A stretch of 64,000 nt of DNA from Myxococcus landrumus (GCF_017301635.1 NZ_CP071091.1:2802001-2866000), one strand, 5' to 3'. Numbered from the stretch's first letter, positions 15,917 to 25,354 are shown. Program-made: numbers and translations. The notes: generated from the sequence alone by a model not told the origin.

Positions 15917-17410
15917 TTGCTGTCCTTTCTCCAGAGCAATTTGTCGCTCGCGGTCGGAGCGGTGCTGATCCTCATCCTGCTGGGCGCGCGAGCGACCACC
16001 CAGGACCAGGACCTGAAGCGGGACCTGAACGGCGCGCTCCGGCTCCTGGTGATGTGCCTGGCGGTGCGAATGGCGGCCTGGGCCCTGCCCCAGACGACGC
16101 CACCCGGGCTGGTGAAAGCGATTCAAGTCGCCTGGATGCTGACGTTCGCGTTCGGCGTCATCCGCGCGAGCGTGGGCTTTGGCCTGAAGCTGGCGAGGCT
16201 GCGCGCGCCGTCCGTCGCCACGCCCAAAATCCTGCGCAACGTCATCGACTTCCTGCTGTACACGCTGGCGGCGGTCCCCATCCTCCAGACGCAGCTCAAC
16301 CTGGACCTGACGGGACTGGTGGCCACGTCCGCGGTGCTGTCGGTGGTCATCGGTCTGGCGCTCCAGGAGACGCTGGGCAACCTCTTCGCGGGCCTGTCGC
16401 TGCAGTTGGACAAGCCCTTCGAGGTGGGGGACTTCATCCGCATCGGCGAGCACACCGGACGCGTGGCGCAGGTGAACTGGCGCTCCATCCGCATCATGAC
16501 GTTCCGCCGGGAGCTGGTGACGCTGCCCAACTCGGTGGTGGCCAAGGAGCAGCTCAAGAACTTCTCCCAGGACCGCGACCCGGTGGGCGTGGACGCGCAG
16601 GTGCGAGCCTCGTACGACACCCCGCCCAACGTGATGAAGGCCGCGCTGCTGGACGTGGTGCGGGAGATTCCGCAGGTGCTCGTGGACCCGCCGCCCATCG
16701 CCCGCACGCTCGCGTTCGACGAGTCGTGCGTGCGCTACATGGTGCGCTTCTTCGTGAATGACTTCTCGCTCGCCGACGCGGTGACGGCGGAGGTCTACAC
16801 GCGGCTGTGGTACCGGCTGCGACGCGACGGCGTGGAATCGCCCGTGCCCCAGCGCGTGGTGCGCATGCGCGAGGACAAGCCCACGCCGGAGCTGCCCGAG
16901 CACACCGTGCTGCGGCTCCTCAGGGCAGTGGACCTCTTCCAGCCCCTGGCGGACGCGGACCTGGAGCGGCTGGGCCAGGAGGTCCACGTGCGCCGCTTCG
17001 GCCGGGACGAGCACGTCATCCAGGAAGGCGACGACGGCCGGACGTTCTACGTGCTCGCGTCCGGAGAGGTCAGCGTGCGCGCGGGCAAGCTCCAGGCGGA
17101 AGTGACTCGGCTGGGCCAGGGCAGCTACTTCGGCGAGATGTCGCTGCTCACCGGCGAGAAGCGCGCGGCCACCATCGTCGCCCTCGAGGACTCCATCCTC
17201 ATCGAGGTCGACCGCCCCACCTTCGCGCGGCTGTTCGGCGAACATCCAGGCCTCGCCCGACAGCTCTCCGCCATCCTCGCGCAGCGGCGCACCCAGCTGC
17301 GCGCCGTGGCCGAGGCCAGTGGCGCCGGCGCGGACCCCATCCCCGCCGAAGTGGGACGAATCCTCGGGCGGCTGCGCCAGATTTTCGGGCTGCACGCCTC
17401 GCACGAATAG
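15917..17410 (+). CDS. MscS-type mechanosensitive channel with cyclic-nucleotide-binding domain
   Basis: 497 residues, inner membrane. Hydrophobic helices lie near 8-25, 45-60, 68-90 and 112-127, then the pore-lining helix at about 135-160 (VLSVVIGLALQETLGNLFAG). The MscS beta domain follows (DKPFEVGDFIRIG, GRVAQVNWRSIRI, LPNSVV). From about 345 to 455 there is a cyclic-nucleotide-binding domain whose phosphate-binding cassette is intact: FGEMSLL, then RAAT. Fusion of MscS with a CNB domain is known and suggests ligand-modulated gating. The start is a TTG at 15917 with only a weak G-rich ribosome site, so the exact N-terminus is uncertain. A likely terminator follows at 17431-17450. Confidence 0.9.
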   Translation: MLSFLQSNLSLAVGAVLILILLGARATTQDQDLKRDLNGALRLLVMCLAVRMAAWALPQTTPPGLVKAIQVAWMLTFAFGVIRASVGFGLKLARLRAPSVATPKILRNVIDFLLYTLAAVPILQTQLNLDLTGLVATSAVLSVVIGLALQETLGNLFAGLSLQLDKPFEVGDFIRIGEHTGRVAQVNWRSIRIMTFRRELVTLPNSVVAKEQLKNFSQDRDPVGVDAQVRASYDTPPNVMKAALLDVVREIPQVLVDPPPIARTLAFDESCVRYMVRFFVNDFSLADAVTAEVYTRLWYRLRRDGVESPVPQRVVRMREDKPTPELPEHTVLRLLRAVDLFQPLADADLERLGQEVHVRRFGRDEHVIQEGDDGRTFYVLASGEVSVRAGKLQAEVTRLGQGSYFGEMSLLTGEKRAATIVALEDSILIEVDRPTFARLFGEHPGLARQLSAILAQRRTQLRAVAEASGAGADPIPAEVGRILGRLRQIFGLHASHE

Positions 17411-17430
17411 CCCCCCGAATCCGCCGTTGA

Positions 17431-17450
17431 TGGCCCCTTCCCAGGGGCCA
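17431..17450 (+). terminator. Hairpin after the MscS-CNB gene
   Basis: TGGCCCC (17431-17437) pairs with GGGGCCA (17444-17450) around a six-base loop and is followed by TTTCC. This seven-pair GC stem lies 21 bases after the stop codon and fits a weak intrinsic terminator. Confidence 0.55.
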
Positions 17451-17589
17451 TTTCCGAGCGGGTTGGGCCCTGGAATCCTACCCCCCAGGGGGTCTTCCAG
17501 GAGCGCCCCTCCAGCCCCCTCCCCTCCGAGGGAATGTCAGACCCTTCCGGTAGTCTCTCTTCATTCACGCAACCGGAAAGGAAGCCGAC

Positions 17590-18270
17590 ATGACCACCCC
17601 TCGTGAGAACCCTTGCGTTTCGGTCAACCAGTTGGGCCAGTACCTCACCGGAACTCCGTCGCTCCGCAAGCGCATCATCCAGGCCCAGAAGAACCCGGTG
17701 GACCCGCAGTACCTGCGTTACCCCGCGGCCGCCCAGGCCATCACCGAGTACCTGTGCGAGGGGCGTGACGAGGTCATCCTCCGCTATCACCAGCGGCGCC
17801 TGCTCAATGCCCAGCCGGAGTCGGACTTCGATGCCCACCGCCTCGCGTTGTGCGCCGAGGCCCTTCACCGCTGCCTCGCCACCATGGATGAGCTCGCGGT
17901 TCACGCCATCGCGAGCCCCGCGGACCAGGACCCCGCCCCGCTGGAGGTCGCGGGCGTCGCCATCAAGGTGAAGCCAGAGGTCCTCCTGCGCGGTGTCGAC
18001 GCGCGCGGCCACATGCGCTCGGGTGTCCTCAAGCTCTACTTCTCCAAGCACACGCCGCTGGATGAGCGCGCGGGCGAGTACATCGCCACCGTGCTCCAGC
18101 GCTTCGCCGAGGAGCGGCTGGAGCAGCGAGGGCCCGTGGACCCGCGGCTGGTGGGCGTGTTCGACGTGTTCGCCGGCCGCCTCTTCGTCGCGCCACGTGC
18201 CCAGCACCGCCGGCTCAATGACGTGACGCTCGCCTGCGAGGAGATCGCCGGCCGCTGGGACCGGAACTAG
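17590..18270 (+). CDS. Conserved-type hypothetical cytoplasmic protein
   Basis: 226 residues that I do not recognise. There is no signal peptide or membrane helix. The N-terminus (VSVNQLGQYLTGTPSLRKRI) is basic and may form a helix-turn-helix-like or interaction surface. The centre is alpha-helical and the C-terminal half (GVLKLYFSKHTPLDERAGEY to GRLFVAPRAQHRRLND) looks like an alpha/beta domain. The ATG at 17590 has AAGGAA about seven bases upstream. It stands alone between two terminator-like hairpins, so it is probably monocistronic with its own promoter in 17451-17589. Function is unknown. Confidence 0.75.
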   Translation: MTTPRENPCVSVNQLGQYLTGTPSLRKRIIQAQKNPVDPQYLRYPAAAQAITEYLCEGRDEVILRYHQRRLLNAQPESDFDAHRLALCAEALHRCLATMDELAVHAIASPADQDPAPLEVAGVAIKVKPEVLLRGVDARGHMRSGVLKLYFSKHTPLDERAGEYIATVLQRFAEERLEQRGPVDPRLVGVFDVFAGRLFVAPRAQHRRLNDVTLACEEIAGRWDRN

Positions 18271-18272
18271 CC

Positions 18273-18312
18273 ACACCCGCCCGCCCCCTCCCTCTCGGGT
18301 CGGGGCGGGTGT
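18273..18312 (+). terminator. Intrinsic terminator after the hypothetical gene
   Basis: ACACCCGCCC beginning at 18273 pairs with GGGCGGGTGT ending at 18312, a ten-pair stem with a long C/T-rich loop, followed by TCGTTTCC. It starts within a few bases of the TAG stop and is well placed as a terminator. Confidence 0.6.
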
Positions 18313-18438
18313 TCGTTTCCGGGACGCATCTTCCCGCATCCGCGAAGCCTCCCGGCTCCCCGAGGGGGATGAGTCCCCTTCCCAGCAGGGAGGCAACCTC
18401 CCTGGCACGCTGGCACGGCCTTCGCTTTAGGGCCCGCC

Positions 18439-20850
18439 ATGGACTCGCTTCGTCAGGACCTCCGCTACGCGCTGCGCACACTGAAGCACACGCCTGGCTT
18501 CACGATTGCGGCGGTGGTGACGCTGGCGCTGGCCATTGGCGCGAACACCGTCCTCTTCAGCGCCATCCACGCGATGCTGCTCAAGCCCCTGCCCTTCCGG
18601 AATCCGGTGGAGCTGGTGCGCATCTGGTGCGTGCAGGAGAGCATCGAGTTCGCCTCCGTGACGCCCACGGAGTTGCTCGGGTGGCGCGAGCACTCCAAGG
18701 GCTTCAGTGAGCTGGCCGGCTTCTTTCGCCAGGACTTGAGCATCACGGGCGGAGACTCCCCCGAGCGCGTCCGGGCAGCCCGCATCACCACCAACTTCTT
18801 CAAGGTACTGGGCACCCTCCCCCAACAGGGGCGCGACTTCGCGGAAGAGGATGCCCAGCCTCGCAACGCCTCCCGCGCGGCGCTGGTGAGCCACGAGTTC
18901 TGGCAGAGGTCGATGGGAGGCGCCACGGACGCCGTGGGCCGCGACATCATGCTCGATGGCCACTCCCACACGGTGGTGGGCATCCTCCCAGAGGGGTTCA
19001 CCTTCCCGGACTTCGGAGACAACGTCGAGGTGTGGCTGCCGGACTGGATGGACCCGGAGGGGCATGGCAATCACTACATGCGGGTGCTGGGCCGGCTGGC
19101 TCCGGGTGTCTCGCTCGAGGCGGCGACGGCGGACCTGAAGCGGGCGGCGCAGACGGTCTACGAGGCTCGCGTGGGCGACAAGCCCGCCAAGGCCGATACC
19201 ATCACCACGGCGCTGTGGCAGGACCACCTCACCTCCACCAGCCGGCCGTTGTTGTGGGCGCTCTGGGGAGCGGTGGGCTTCGTGCTGCTCATCGCCTGCG
19301 CCAACGTAGCCAACCTGCTCCTGGTGCGTGCCCTGGCGCGACAGCGGGACGGGGCCATCCGCGCGGCGCTCGGCGCGAGCCGAGGGCGCCGGGTGCAGCA
19401 GGCACTGGCGGAGAGCGTGCTCCTGGGATTGTTCGGCGGAGTGCTCGGGCTGTTGCTCGTGATGTGGGGCATGGAGCTGGTGCGCACGCTGCTTCCGGAG
19501 TCGATGCTTCGCATGACGCCGGTGGAGCTGAATGTTCCGGCGCTCCTGTTCAGCCTCACCCTCTCCGTGGGCGCGGGCCTGCTCTTCGGGCTGGCGCCCG
19601 CGCTGCACACCACGGGCATGGACGTGCTGCCCCTGCTCAAGCAGTCCAGTGCCGCCGTGGGTGCTCGGGCCAACCATCCCCTGCGCAACATGCTGGTGAC
19701 CGTGCAACTGGCGCTGGCGCTGGTGCTCCTGGTGGGGACGGTGTTGATGGTGCAGACGCTGCGCAACGTGCAGGGCGTGGCGCCGGGGTTCGACGCCGAA
19801 AGCGTGCTCACCGGGCGTCTGTCATTGCCCGAGGTCAAATACCCCCATACGAACAACCTGCGCGGCTTCTACACCGAACTGCTGGGGCGCCTGCGCGCGC
19901 TGCCAGACGTGGAGACGGCGGGCCTGGTCAACGACGCGCCCATGGGAGGCTCCAACGTCAACGGCGACTTCACGCTGGAGGGCGGCGCCGAGAACCCCGC
20001 CGTGCGCCAGATCACCGAGTTCCGCGTGGCCTCACCGGACTACTTCCGCACCCTGCGCATCGCGGTGAAGCAGGGCCGGGAGTTCGGGCCCCAGGACTCC
20101 GAGACGGGCGCGCCGACGGCCATCGTCAACGAGAGCTTCGTGCGCACCTTCCTGGGCGGCAAGGAGGCCCTGGGCCGACGGGTGCGCGTGGAATGGGCCG
20201 ACAACGCGCCTTTTCGGGAAATCGTAGGGGTCGTGGCGGACGTCCGTCACTCACGGCTGACGCAGCCCGCGGAGCCGGAGGTGTACATGCCCTTTGACCA
20301 GCACCCGCTGCGAATCATGTCCGTCGTGTTGAAGACCCGGCGTGAGCCCTCCGCCCTTGCGGGCTCGGTGCGCCTGGAGCTCAAGGCCATGGACGCGGAC
20401 CAGCCCATCTTCGACCTGCTGCCGTTCGACAGCCGGATGGAGCGACAGCTGTCGCGCCCCCTGGCGACCACTCGGTTGCTTGCCGCCTTCGCGTTGCTCG
20501 CGGTGGTGCTGGCTGGCGTGGGTGTCTACGGCGTCATGGCGTACTCGGTGGGTCAACGCACACGGGAGCTGGGCATCCGGCTGGCGCTCGGCGCGCATCC
20601 CAGACAGGTGCTGGGTCTGGTGATGCGTCAGGGCCTCCAGCTCACGCTGATGGGCGTGGGGATGGGCTTGCTCACCGCGTTTGCCTGCATGCGGCTGTTG
20701 GCCTCGCTGCTGTACGGCGTGAATGCCAACGAGCCCACTGTCTTCGCGGGAGTCGCCATCATGCTCGCGGGCGTGTCCCTGCTGGCCACGTGGGTCCCCG
20801 CGCTTCGTGCGAGCCGCGTGTCGCCCTCCGTCTCGCTGCGCGCCGAGTAG
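18439..20850 (+). CDS. Orphan ABC transporter permease (ADOP / MacB-FtsX duplicated type)
   Basis: 803 residues with the ADOP signature: a short N-terminal cytoplasmic stretch (LRQDLRYALRTLKHTPGFT), a first helix near 22-42 and a periplasmic MacB-type domain. Three helices follow (about 270-385), then a second permease-like repeat with its own helix (about 418-440), periplasmic domain and three helices ending near 795. Such proteins fuse two FtsX-like units in one chain. No ATP-binding protein or membrane-fusion protein gene adjoins, which is usual for these orphan permeases. Family members are presumed to export peptides or lipoprotein-like substrates or to transmit mechanical force; the substrate is unknown. 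The ATG at 18439 lies at the canonical family start. Confidence 0.9.
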   Translation: MDSLRQDLRYALRTLKHTPGFTIAAVVTLALAIGANTVLFSAIHAMLLKPLPFRNPVELVRIWCVQESIEFASVTPTELLGWREHSKGFSELAGFFRQDLSITGGDSPERVRAARITTNFFKVLGTLPQQGRDFAEEDAQPRNASRAALVSHEFWQRSMGGATDAVGRDIMLDGHSHTVVGILPEGFTFPDFGDNVEVWLPDWMDPEGHGNHYMRVLGRLAPGVSLEAATADLKRAAQTVYEARVGDKPAKADTITTALWQDHLTSTSRPLLWALWGAVGFVLLIACANVANLLLVRALARQRDGAIRAALGASRGRRVQQALAESVLLGLFGGVLGLLLVMWGMELVRTLLPESMLRMTPVELNVPALLFSLTLSVGAGLLFGLAPALHTTGMDVLPLLKQSSAAVGARANHPLRNMLVTVQLALALVLLVGTVLMVQTLRNVQGVAPGFDAESVLTGRLSLPEVKYPHTNNLRGFYTELLGRLRALPDVETAGLVNDAPMGGSNVNGDFTLEGGAENPAVRQITEFRVASPDYFRTLRIAVKQGREFGPQDSETGAPTAIVNESFVRTFLGGKEALGRRVRVEWADNAPFREIVGVVADVRHSRLTQPAEPEVYMPFDQHPLRIMSVVLKTRREPSALAGSVRLELKAMDADQPIFDLLPFDSRMERQLSRPLATTRLLAAFALLAVVLAGVGVYGVMAYSVGQRTRELGIRLALGAHPRQVLGLVMRQGLQLTLMGVGMGLLTAFACMRLLASLLYGVNANEPTVFAGVAIMLAGVSLLATWVPALRASRVSPSVSLRAE

Positions 20851-21024
20851 CGGACGACCCGCGCGCCCACCGCGCCGGAGCCCCTGGGGTTGTTCGCACC
20901 GCCCCAGACAAGTGCATGGGGTGACTTCGCCCCATCCCCGCTTCGCGAGACAATGAGCGAACCAGCGGACGTCCCGCACGGTTGGCCCTTTGACGCTTGG
21001 CGAGGGAAGGGTTTAAGAGTCCGC

Positions 21025-21894
21025 ATGCACTTCGACTGGAGCTTTCTGGTGCGCGTGAGCGTGCTGGTGTTGCCCGCCATGTTGCTGATGGCCTTGCATG
21101 GCGCGGTCGCCCACGCGGCGACGCCGGGGAGCGGCGCTCCCCTGGAGAAGCTGTCGAGTCGCCGCATCTTCTTCGGGCACCAGTCGGTGGGCGGCAACCT
21201 GTTGGAGGGAGTGCAACGGCTGCCCGCGTCATCGCAGGGCCCCGCACCGCGCATCGTCGAGGTGAAGAGCCCGACGGAGACGGTGGCGCCTGGAACCCTT
21301 GCACACGCGATGGTGGGCCAGAACGAAAAGCCCGAGTCGAAGATCTCCGACTTCGAGCGGATGATGGATTCGGGGCTCGCGAAGACCACGGACGTGGCCT
21401 TCTTCAAGTTCTGCTACATCGACTTCAACGGCGCCACGGACAGCCGCGCGCTGTTCGAGAAGTACCGCGCGTCGATGGAGGGCCTGAAGGCGCGCCACCC
21501 CCACACCACCTTCGTCCACGTCACCGCGCCGCTCACCACGGTGCAGCGCGGCGCCAAGGCGTGGCTGAAGGAGCTGCTGGGCCGGCCGGTGTGGGGCATC
21601 GCGGAGAATGTGCAGCGGGAGACCTTCAACGAGCTGATGCGCAAGACGTACGGCGGCAAGGAGCCGCTGTTCGACCTGGCCCGGCTGGAGTCCACCGCGC
21701 CCGACGGCTCGCGGGAGACGTACGAGCTGAACGGACAGACGTGGCCGGCGATGGTGCCGGGATACTCGGATGATGGCGGCCACCTCAACGCGACGGGCCA
21801 GGAGCGGCTGGCCAAGGAGCTCATGAACTTCCTGGCGAACCTCCCCGCGCCCGCGGTGCAGCCTCCCATTCCCGCTGTCCAGGCCTCGCCGTGA
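21025..21894 (+). CDS. Secreted SGNH-like hydrolase-fold protein
   Basis: 289 residues. Residues 1-31 form a signal peptide ending AHAA. The mature protein opens SRRIFFGHQSVGGNLLEGV, a motif seen in SGNH-like proteins that lack the classic GDS serine block. Near the C-terminus, SDDGGHLNATGQERLA provides a DxxH block V. The catalytic nucleophile is therefore uncertain; it could be a pseudo-esterase or an O-acyl modifying protein acting in the periplasm. The start at 21025 is chosen because it directly precedes the signal peptide; the frame is open upstream. The acyltransferase gene begins one base after the stop, so it is probably the first gene of the 21-28 kb operon. Confidence 0.78.
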   Translation: MHFDWSFLVRVSVLVLPAMLLMALHGAVAHAATPGSGAPLEKLSSRRIFFGHQSVGGNLLEGVQRLPASSQGPAPRIVEVKSPTETVAPGTLAHAMVGQNEKPESKISDFERMMDSGLAKTTDVAFFKFCYIDFNGATDSRALFEKYRASMEGLKARHPHTTFVHVTAPLTTVQRGAKAWLKELLGRPVWGIAENVQRETFNELMRKTYGGKEPLFDLARLESTAPDGSRETYELNGQTWPAMVPGYSDDGGHLNATGQERLAKELMNFLANLPAPAVQPPIPAVQASP

Positions 21895-21895
21895 C

Positions 21896-22444
21896 ATGAC
21901 GCCGTTCCATCAATCCCTGTCTCGTGAGCTGAAGACGCTCCTGTCCCGCCTGAAGCTCAGGCGCTGTCAGGAAGTGGGGGACTCGCCCACGGTGCTGGGC
22001 CGTGTGTGGATTCACGGCGCAGGTCAAGTGCATGTCGGCAACCGCGTCATCCTGGATGGCCGGCTGGCCCCCATCGAGCTGAACGTCGTGGCGAGTGACA
22101 GCCTCATCATCCTGGGTGATGACGTGGTCCTCGAGGGCGGCGCCTCGCTGGAGGCGATGAGCTCCATCGCGGTGGGCGCGGGCTCGCGACTGGGCGCCTT
22201 CTGCAAGGTCATGGACAATCAGCACCATCCGCTCCGGGGCAACCGCCATGCGCGGCCCGCCTCGGTGCCGCTGGTCATCGAGGAGGCGGTGTCGGTGGGA
22301 AGCCGCGCCATCCTCCTTCCGGGGACACACCTCTCCAAGGGCTGCACGGTGGCGCCCGGAACGGTGGTCTCCCGCAAGATTCCGGCTGGAGTCAGCGTGG
22401 GCGGCGTACCTGCCCGAGTCCTGCGCAGGGAGGTGATGGGATGA
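21896..22444 (+). CDS. Left-handed beta-helix O-acyltransferase (maa/nodL-like)
   Basis: 182 residues with hexapeptide repeats from about 38 to 175 (VHVGNRVILDG, IILGDDVVLEG, VSVGSRAILLPG, CTVAPGTVV). The catalytic region VMDNQHHPLRG puts a His at 110-111 in the position of the acetyl-CoA-dependent O-acetyltransferase His, and the chain ends with the usual GVPARVL. Family members acetylate sugars or similar small acceptors in the cytoplasm. It starts one base after the SGNH-like gene and overlaps the next acyltransferase by four bases, so it is part of a tightly coupled operon. Acceptor unknown. Confidence 0.85.
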   Translation: MTPFHQSLSRELKTLLSRLKLRRCQEVGDSPTVLGRVWIHGAGQVHVGNRVILDGRLAPIELNVVASDSLIILGDDVVLEGGASLEAMSSIAVGAGSRLGAFCKVMDNQHHPLRGNRHARPASVPLVIEEAVSVGSRAILLPGTHLSKGCTVAPGTVVSRKIPAGVSVGGVPARVLRREVMG

Positions 22445-23031
22445 CGTCGCGTCTGCCATTCGTCCGGCTGCCCGCGGTGGCCGCCCAGCTCGAGGAGCTG
22501 CGCAAGTCCATGCAGCCCCGTGCCGAGCGCGCGGTGGCGCTGGTGCGCGCGCGCTGGGTGTTCCGTGCCGTCCAGTCGATGGGCCGCAATGTGGCCGCCT
22601 ATGGGCCGCTCTCCGTGCACAACGAAGGCGAGATGGTGCTGGGAGACCGGCTCACCTTCGTGGCGGGCATGATTCCCAGCTCGCTCTCATGTCACCCGGG
22701 GGCCCAGCTCTTCATCGGGCCCGAGAGCCAGTTCAACTACGGCGTCGCGCTGGAGGCCTGGCAGTCGGTGCGCATCGGGGCCCGGTGCATGTTCGCCTCG
22801 TTCGTCCGCGTGGGGGACCGCGACGGCCGGCACACCGCGCCCATCGTCATCGAGGACGACGTCTGGGTGGCACATGGCGCCATCATCATGCCCGGGGTGC
22901 GCGTGGGCGCGCGCTCCGTGGTCGCCGCCGGCAGCATCGTCACCCAGGACGTGCCTCCCGACACCCTGGCCATGGGCAACCCCGCTCGCAACATGAGCCT
23001 GGAGCTTGTCGCCCGCGACACAGGGAGCTGA
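22441..23031 (+). CDS. Second left-handed beta-helix acyltransferase (WcaF/colanic-acid type)
   Basis: 196 residues. A helical N-terminus of about 45 residues is followed by hexapeptide repeats. The active-site loop VGDRDGRHTAPI contains Asp127 and His131, and the C-terminus IEDDVWVAHGAIIMPGV to MGNPARN is typical of polysaccharide O-acetyltransferases. It is clearly a different subfamily from its upstream neighbour, so the pathway probably has two distinct acylation steps or a sequential pair. It overlaps the preceding gene (ATGA) and is followed by 91 bases before the carrier protein. Confidence 0.85.
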   Translation: MTSRLPFVRLPAVAAQLEELRKSMQPRAERAVALVRARWVFRAVQSMGRNVAAYGPLSVHNEGEMVLGDRLTFVAGMIPSSLSCHPGAQLFIGPESQFNYGVALEAWQSVRIGARCMFASFVRVGDRDGRHTAPIVIEDDVWVAHGAIIMPGVRVGARSVVAAGSIVTQDVPPDTLAMGNPARNMSLELVARDTGS

Positions 23032-23122
23032 CCCCCTCGAGCGTCAATTCCCGGACGCACCGAAGCTTTCGACGTCCGGGCCGTTTCCCGTTCATCCACC
23101 GCATTCCCAGACAGGACCTCCC

Positions 23123-23377
23123 GTGAGCATTCGTGACCGTATCCGTGCCTTCATCGTCGACACGTTCTTCGTGGACGACTTCGGCGACAACGACTCCTTC
23201 CTGCGCAAGGGACTCATCGACTCCACGGGGATGATGGAGCTGGTGTCCTTCATCGAGACCGAGTTCGGCATCAAGCTCGAGGACAAGGAGCTGGTGCCCG
23301 AGAACCTGGACTCGCTGGCGAGGGTGGTGGCCTTCGTCGAGCGCAAGCAGCCGCAGCGCCTGCCTCAAGCAGGCTGA
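23123..23377 (+). CDS. Acyl carrier protein
   Basis: 84 residues. The phosphopantetheine attachment motif is GLIDSTGMMELV with Ser34, followed by the usual helix (SFIETEFGIKLEDKELVPE) and LDSLARVV. This is the stand-alone carrier type associated with AMP-ligase loading rather than the housekeeping fatty-acid AcpP, which normally has DSLD. The GTG at 23123 is chosen; the frame is open to 23006 without ACP character. Nine bases separate it from asnB. In context it probably carries the acyl or aminoacyl group activated by the ligase at 25351. Confidence 0.85.
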   Translation: MSIRDRIRAFIVDTFFVDDFGDNDSFLRKGLIDSTGMMELVSFIETEFGIKLEDKELVPENLDSLARVVAFVERKQPQRLPQAG

Positions 23378-23386
23378 GAGCGCGCC

Positions 23387-25354
23387 ATGTGTGGCATCGC
23401 GGGTTTCACATTTCCGGCGGGAGGGACCGCGCGGTCCGAGCCCGCCGAGCGGCTTCGCCGGATGACGGCCAGCCTCCGCCACCGGGGCCCCGACGCACAG
23501 CGGGCCCTGCTGTTGGACGGCGTGGCCCTGGGCCACACGCGTCTGTCCATCGTCGACCTCACGGGTGGGCATCAGCCCATGCGCGACGCGGCGACGGGGC
23601 TCACCATCGTCTTCAACGGTGAAATCTTCAACCATGTGGAGCTGCGCGAGCAGCTCTCCAGCCAGTACACGTTCCGCACGCGCTCGGACACGGAGGTCAT
23701 CCTCGCCGCGTTCCTCGCGTGGGGCATCGACTGTGTGCGGCGGCTCGAGGGTCAGTGGGCCTTCGCGTTGTGGGACCCGCGAGACGCCACGCTGTGGCTG
23801 TCGAGAGACCGGGTGGGCATCTGCCCGCTGTTCTACGCGGAGCTGCCCGGTGGACAGCTCGCGTTCGGCTCGGAGGCCAAGGCGCTCTTCGCGAGCGGGC
23901 TGGTGACACCCGCGCTGGATGCCCGAGGCCTGAAGCAGACGTTCCAACTGTGGGCGCCTGTCGCGCCGCGCACGTCCTTCGAGGGCGTCCGGCTGTTGCC
24001 TCCCGCGCACTCGGCGCGCTTCCGTGCGGGGAAGCTGGAGACCTTCCGGTACTGGGACCTGGACTTCGGCGTCGAGCCGAGCACGGCGAGTGACGCGCGC
24101 ATCCAGGAGGAGCTCGGCGAGACGCTGGAGCGGGCCGTGCGGCTGCGTCTGCGCGCGGACGTGCCGGTGGCCGCGTACCTGTCGGGAGGACTGGACTCCA
24201 GCTTGTTGTGTGCGCTGGCGCAGGAGCAGCTCGGGGGGACGCTTCAGACGTTCTCCGTGGGCTTCGCGCATGCGCGCTTCGACGAGCGCGAGCACCAGGC
24301 CACGGTGGCGCGCGAGCTGCGGACGAACCACCGCGTGGTGGAGATGAAGGACGGGGACATCGGAGCACTGGTGCCCGGCGTCATCTTCCATGCGGAGCAG
24401 GCGATGATGCGCTCGGCGCCCGCACCGTTCCTCCGCCTGAGCGAGTGGGTGCGGGACAATCGCATCCGGGTGGTGCTCACGGGGGAGGGCTCGGATGAGA
24501 TGTTCCTGGGCTACGACATCTTCAAGGAGACGAAGGTCCGTCAGTTCTGGGCGAGGCACCCCGCGTCGAAGTGGCGGCCCCTGCTCTTGCGGCGGCTCTA
24601 CCCCACCCTCTCGGTGAGCCAGCAGAACGTGGAGCTCCTGCGGGAGTTCTTCGGCATGGGGCTCGACGACGCGGGGAGCCTGGGCTTCTCGCACCTGGTG
24701 CGCTGGTCGAACAGTGGCCGCATCCTGCGCTTCCTCGCGCCCGACTTCGCGGCGAGCGTGGCGGATGAGGACCCGGTGGCCTCGGTGCTGTCGACGGTTC
24801 CCTCCAAGGTGGCCTCGTGGCGTCCGCTGGCGCGGGCGCAGTACCTGGAGGCGAAGACGCTCTTGTCCGGTTACCTGCTGTCCGCGCAAGGCGACCGCAT
24901 GCTCCTGGGCAATGCGGTGGAGGGGCGCTTCCCCTTCCTGGACACGTCGGTGATGGAGCTGGCGGCGCGCATCCCCGAGCGCGTGAGGCTCAAGGGCCTG
25001 GACGAGAAGAACGTGCTCAAGCGCTTCGCGCGAGGCCGTGTCCCCGCGTCGATTCTCGAGCGCAGCAAGTTCCCCTACCGCGCGCCCATCGCCGGAGCGC
25101 TGGTGGGGCCGGACGCGCCTGCTTGGGCACGAGAGCTGCTCTCACCCGAGGCCGTGGCGAAGGTGGGTGTCTTCGATGCGCGCAAGGCGGAGCGACTGGT
25201 CGCCAAGCTGCGTGCGCCCAACTCGGCCGAGAGCGAGGCCGACACGATGGCCCTCTTCGCCATCGCGTCCACGCAGTTGCTGGCACATCACTTCCTCGCG
25301 CCACGTTCGCCGCCACAGGCGGACCTGGATGCGGTGGAGCTGGAGGCGGCATGA
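23387..25354 (+). CDS. asnB: Glutamine-hydrolysing asparagine synthase-like amidotransferase
   Basis: 655 residues. The Ntn glutaminase domain starts MCGIAGF with catalytic Cys2 and includes RHRGPDA and FNGEIFNH. The C-terminal synthetase domain has the ATP-pyrophosphatase loop YLSGGLDSSLLC near 265, then LTGEGSDEMFLGY and later EGRFPFLD and KFPYRAP. It activates a carboxylate with ATP and transfers ammonia, classically Asp to Asn. Its position between a carrier protein and an AMP ligase, with a four-base overlap to the ligase, suggests that it amidates a pathway intermediate rather than serving general asparagine synthesis. That inference rests on context only. Confidence 0.92.
   Translation: MCGIAGFTFPAGGTARSEPAERLRRMTASLRHRGPDAQRALLLDGVALGHTRLSIVDLTGGHQPMRDAATGLTIVFNGEIFNHVELREQLSSQYTFRTRSDTEVILAAFLAWGIDCVRRLEGQWAFALWDPRDATLWLSRDRVGICPLFYAELPGGQLAFGSEAKALFASGLVTPALDARGLKQTFQLWAPVAPRTSFEGVRLLPPAHSARFRAGKLETFRYWDLDFGVEPSTASDARIQEELGETLERAVRLRLRADVPVAAYLSGGLDSSLLCALAQEQLGGTLQTFSVGFAHARFDEREHQATVARELRTNHRVVEMKDGDIGALVPGVIFHAEQAMMRSAPAPFLRLSEWVRDNRIRVVLTGEGSDEMFLGYDIFKETKVRQFWARHPASKWRPLLLRRLYPTLSVSQQNVELLREFFGMGLDDAGSLGFSHLVRWSNSGRILRFLAPDFAASVADEDPVASVLSTVPSKVASWRPLARAQYLEAKTLLSGYLLSAQGDRMLLGNAVEGRFPFLDTSVMELAARIPERVRLKGLDEKNVLKRFARGRVPASILERSKFPYRAPIAGALVGPDAPAWARELLSPEAVAKVGVFDARKAERLVAKLRAPNSAESEADTMALFAIASTQLLAHHFLAPRSPPQADLDAVELEAA

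Noticed and set aside
14801..17404. 867-residue minus frame extending holB upstream
   Set aside because: Only the part from 15835 resembles holB; the rest is antisense to the MscS channel gene.
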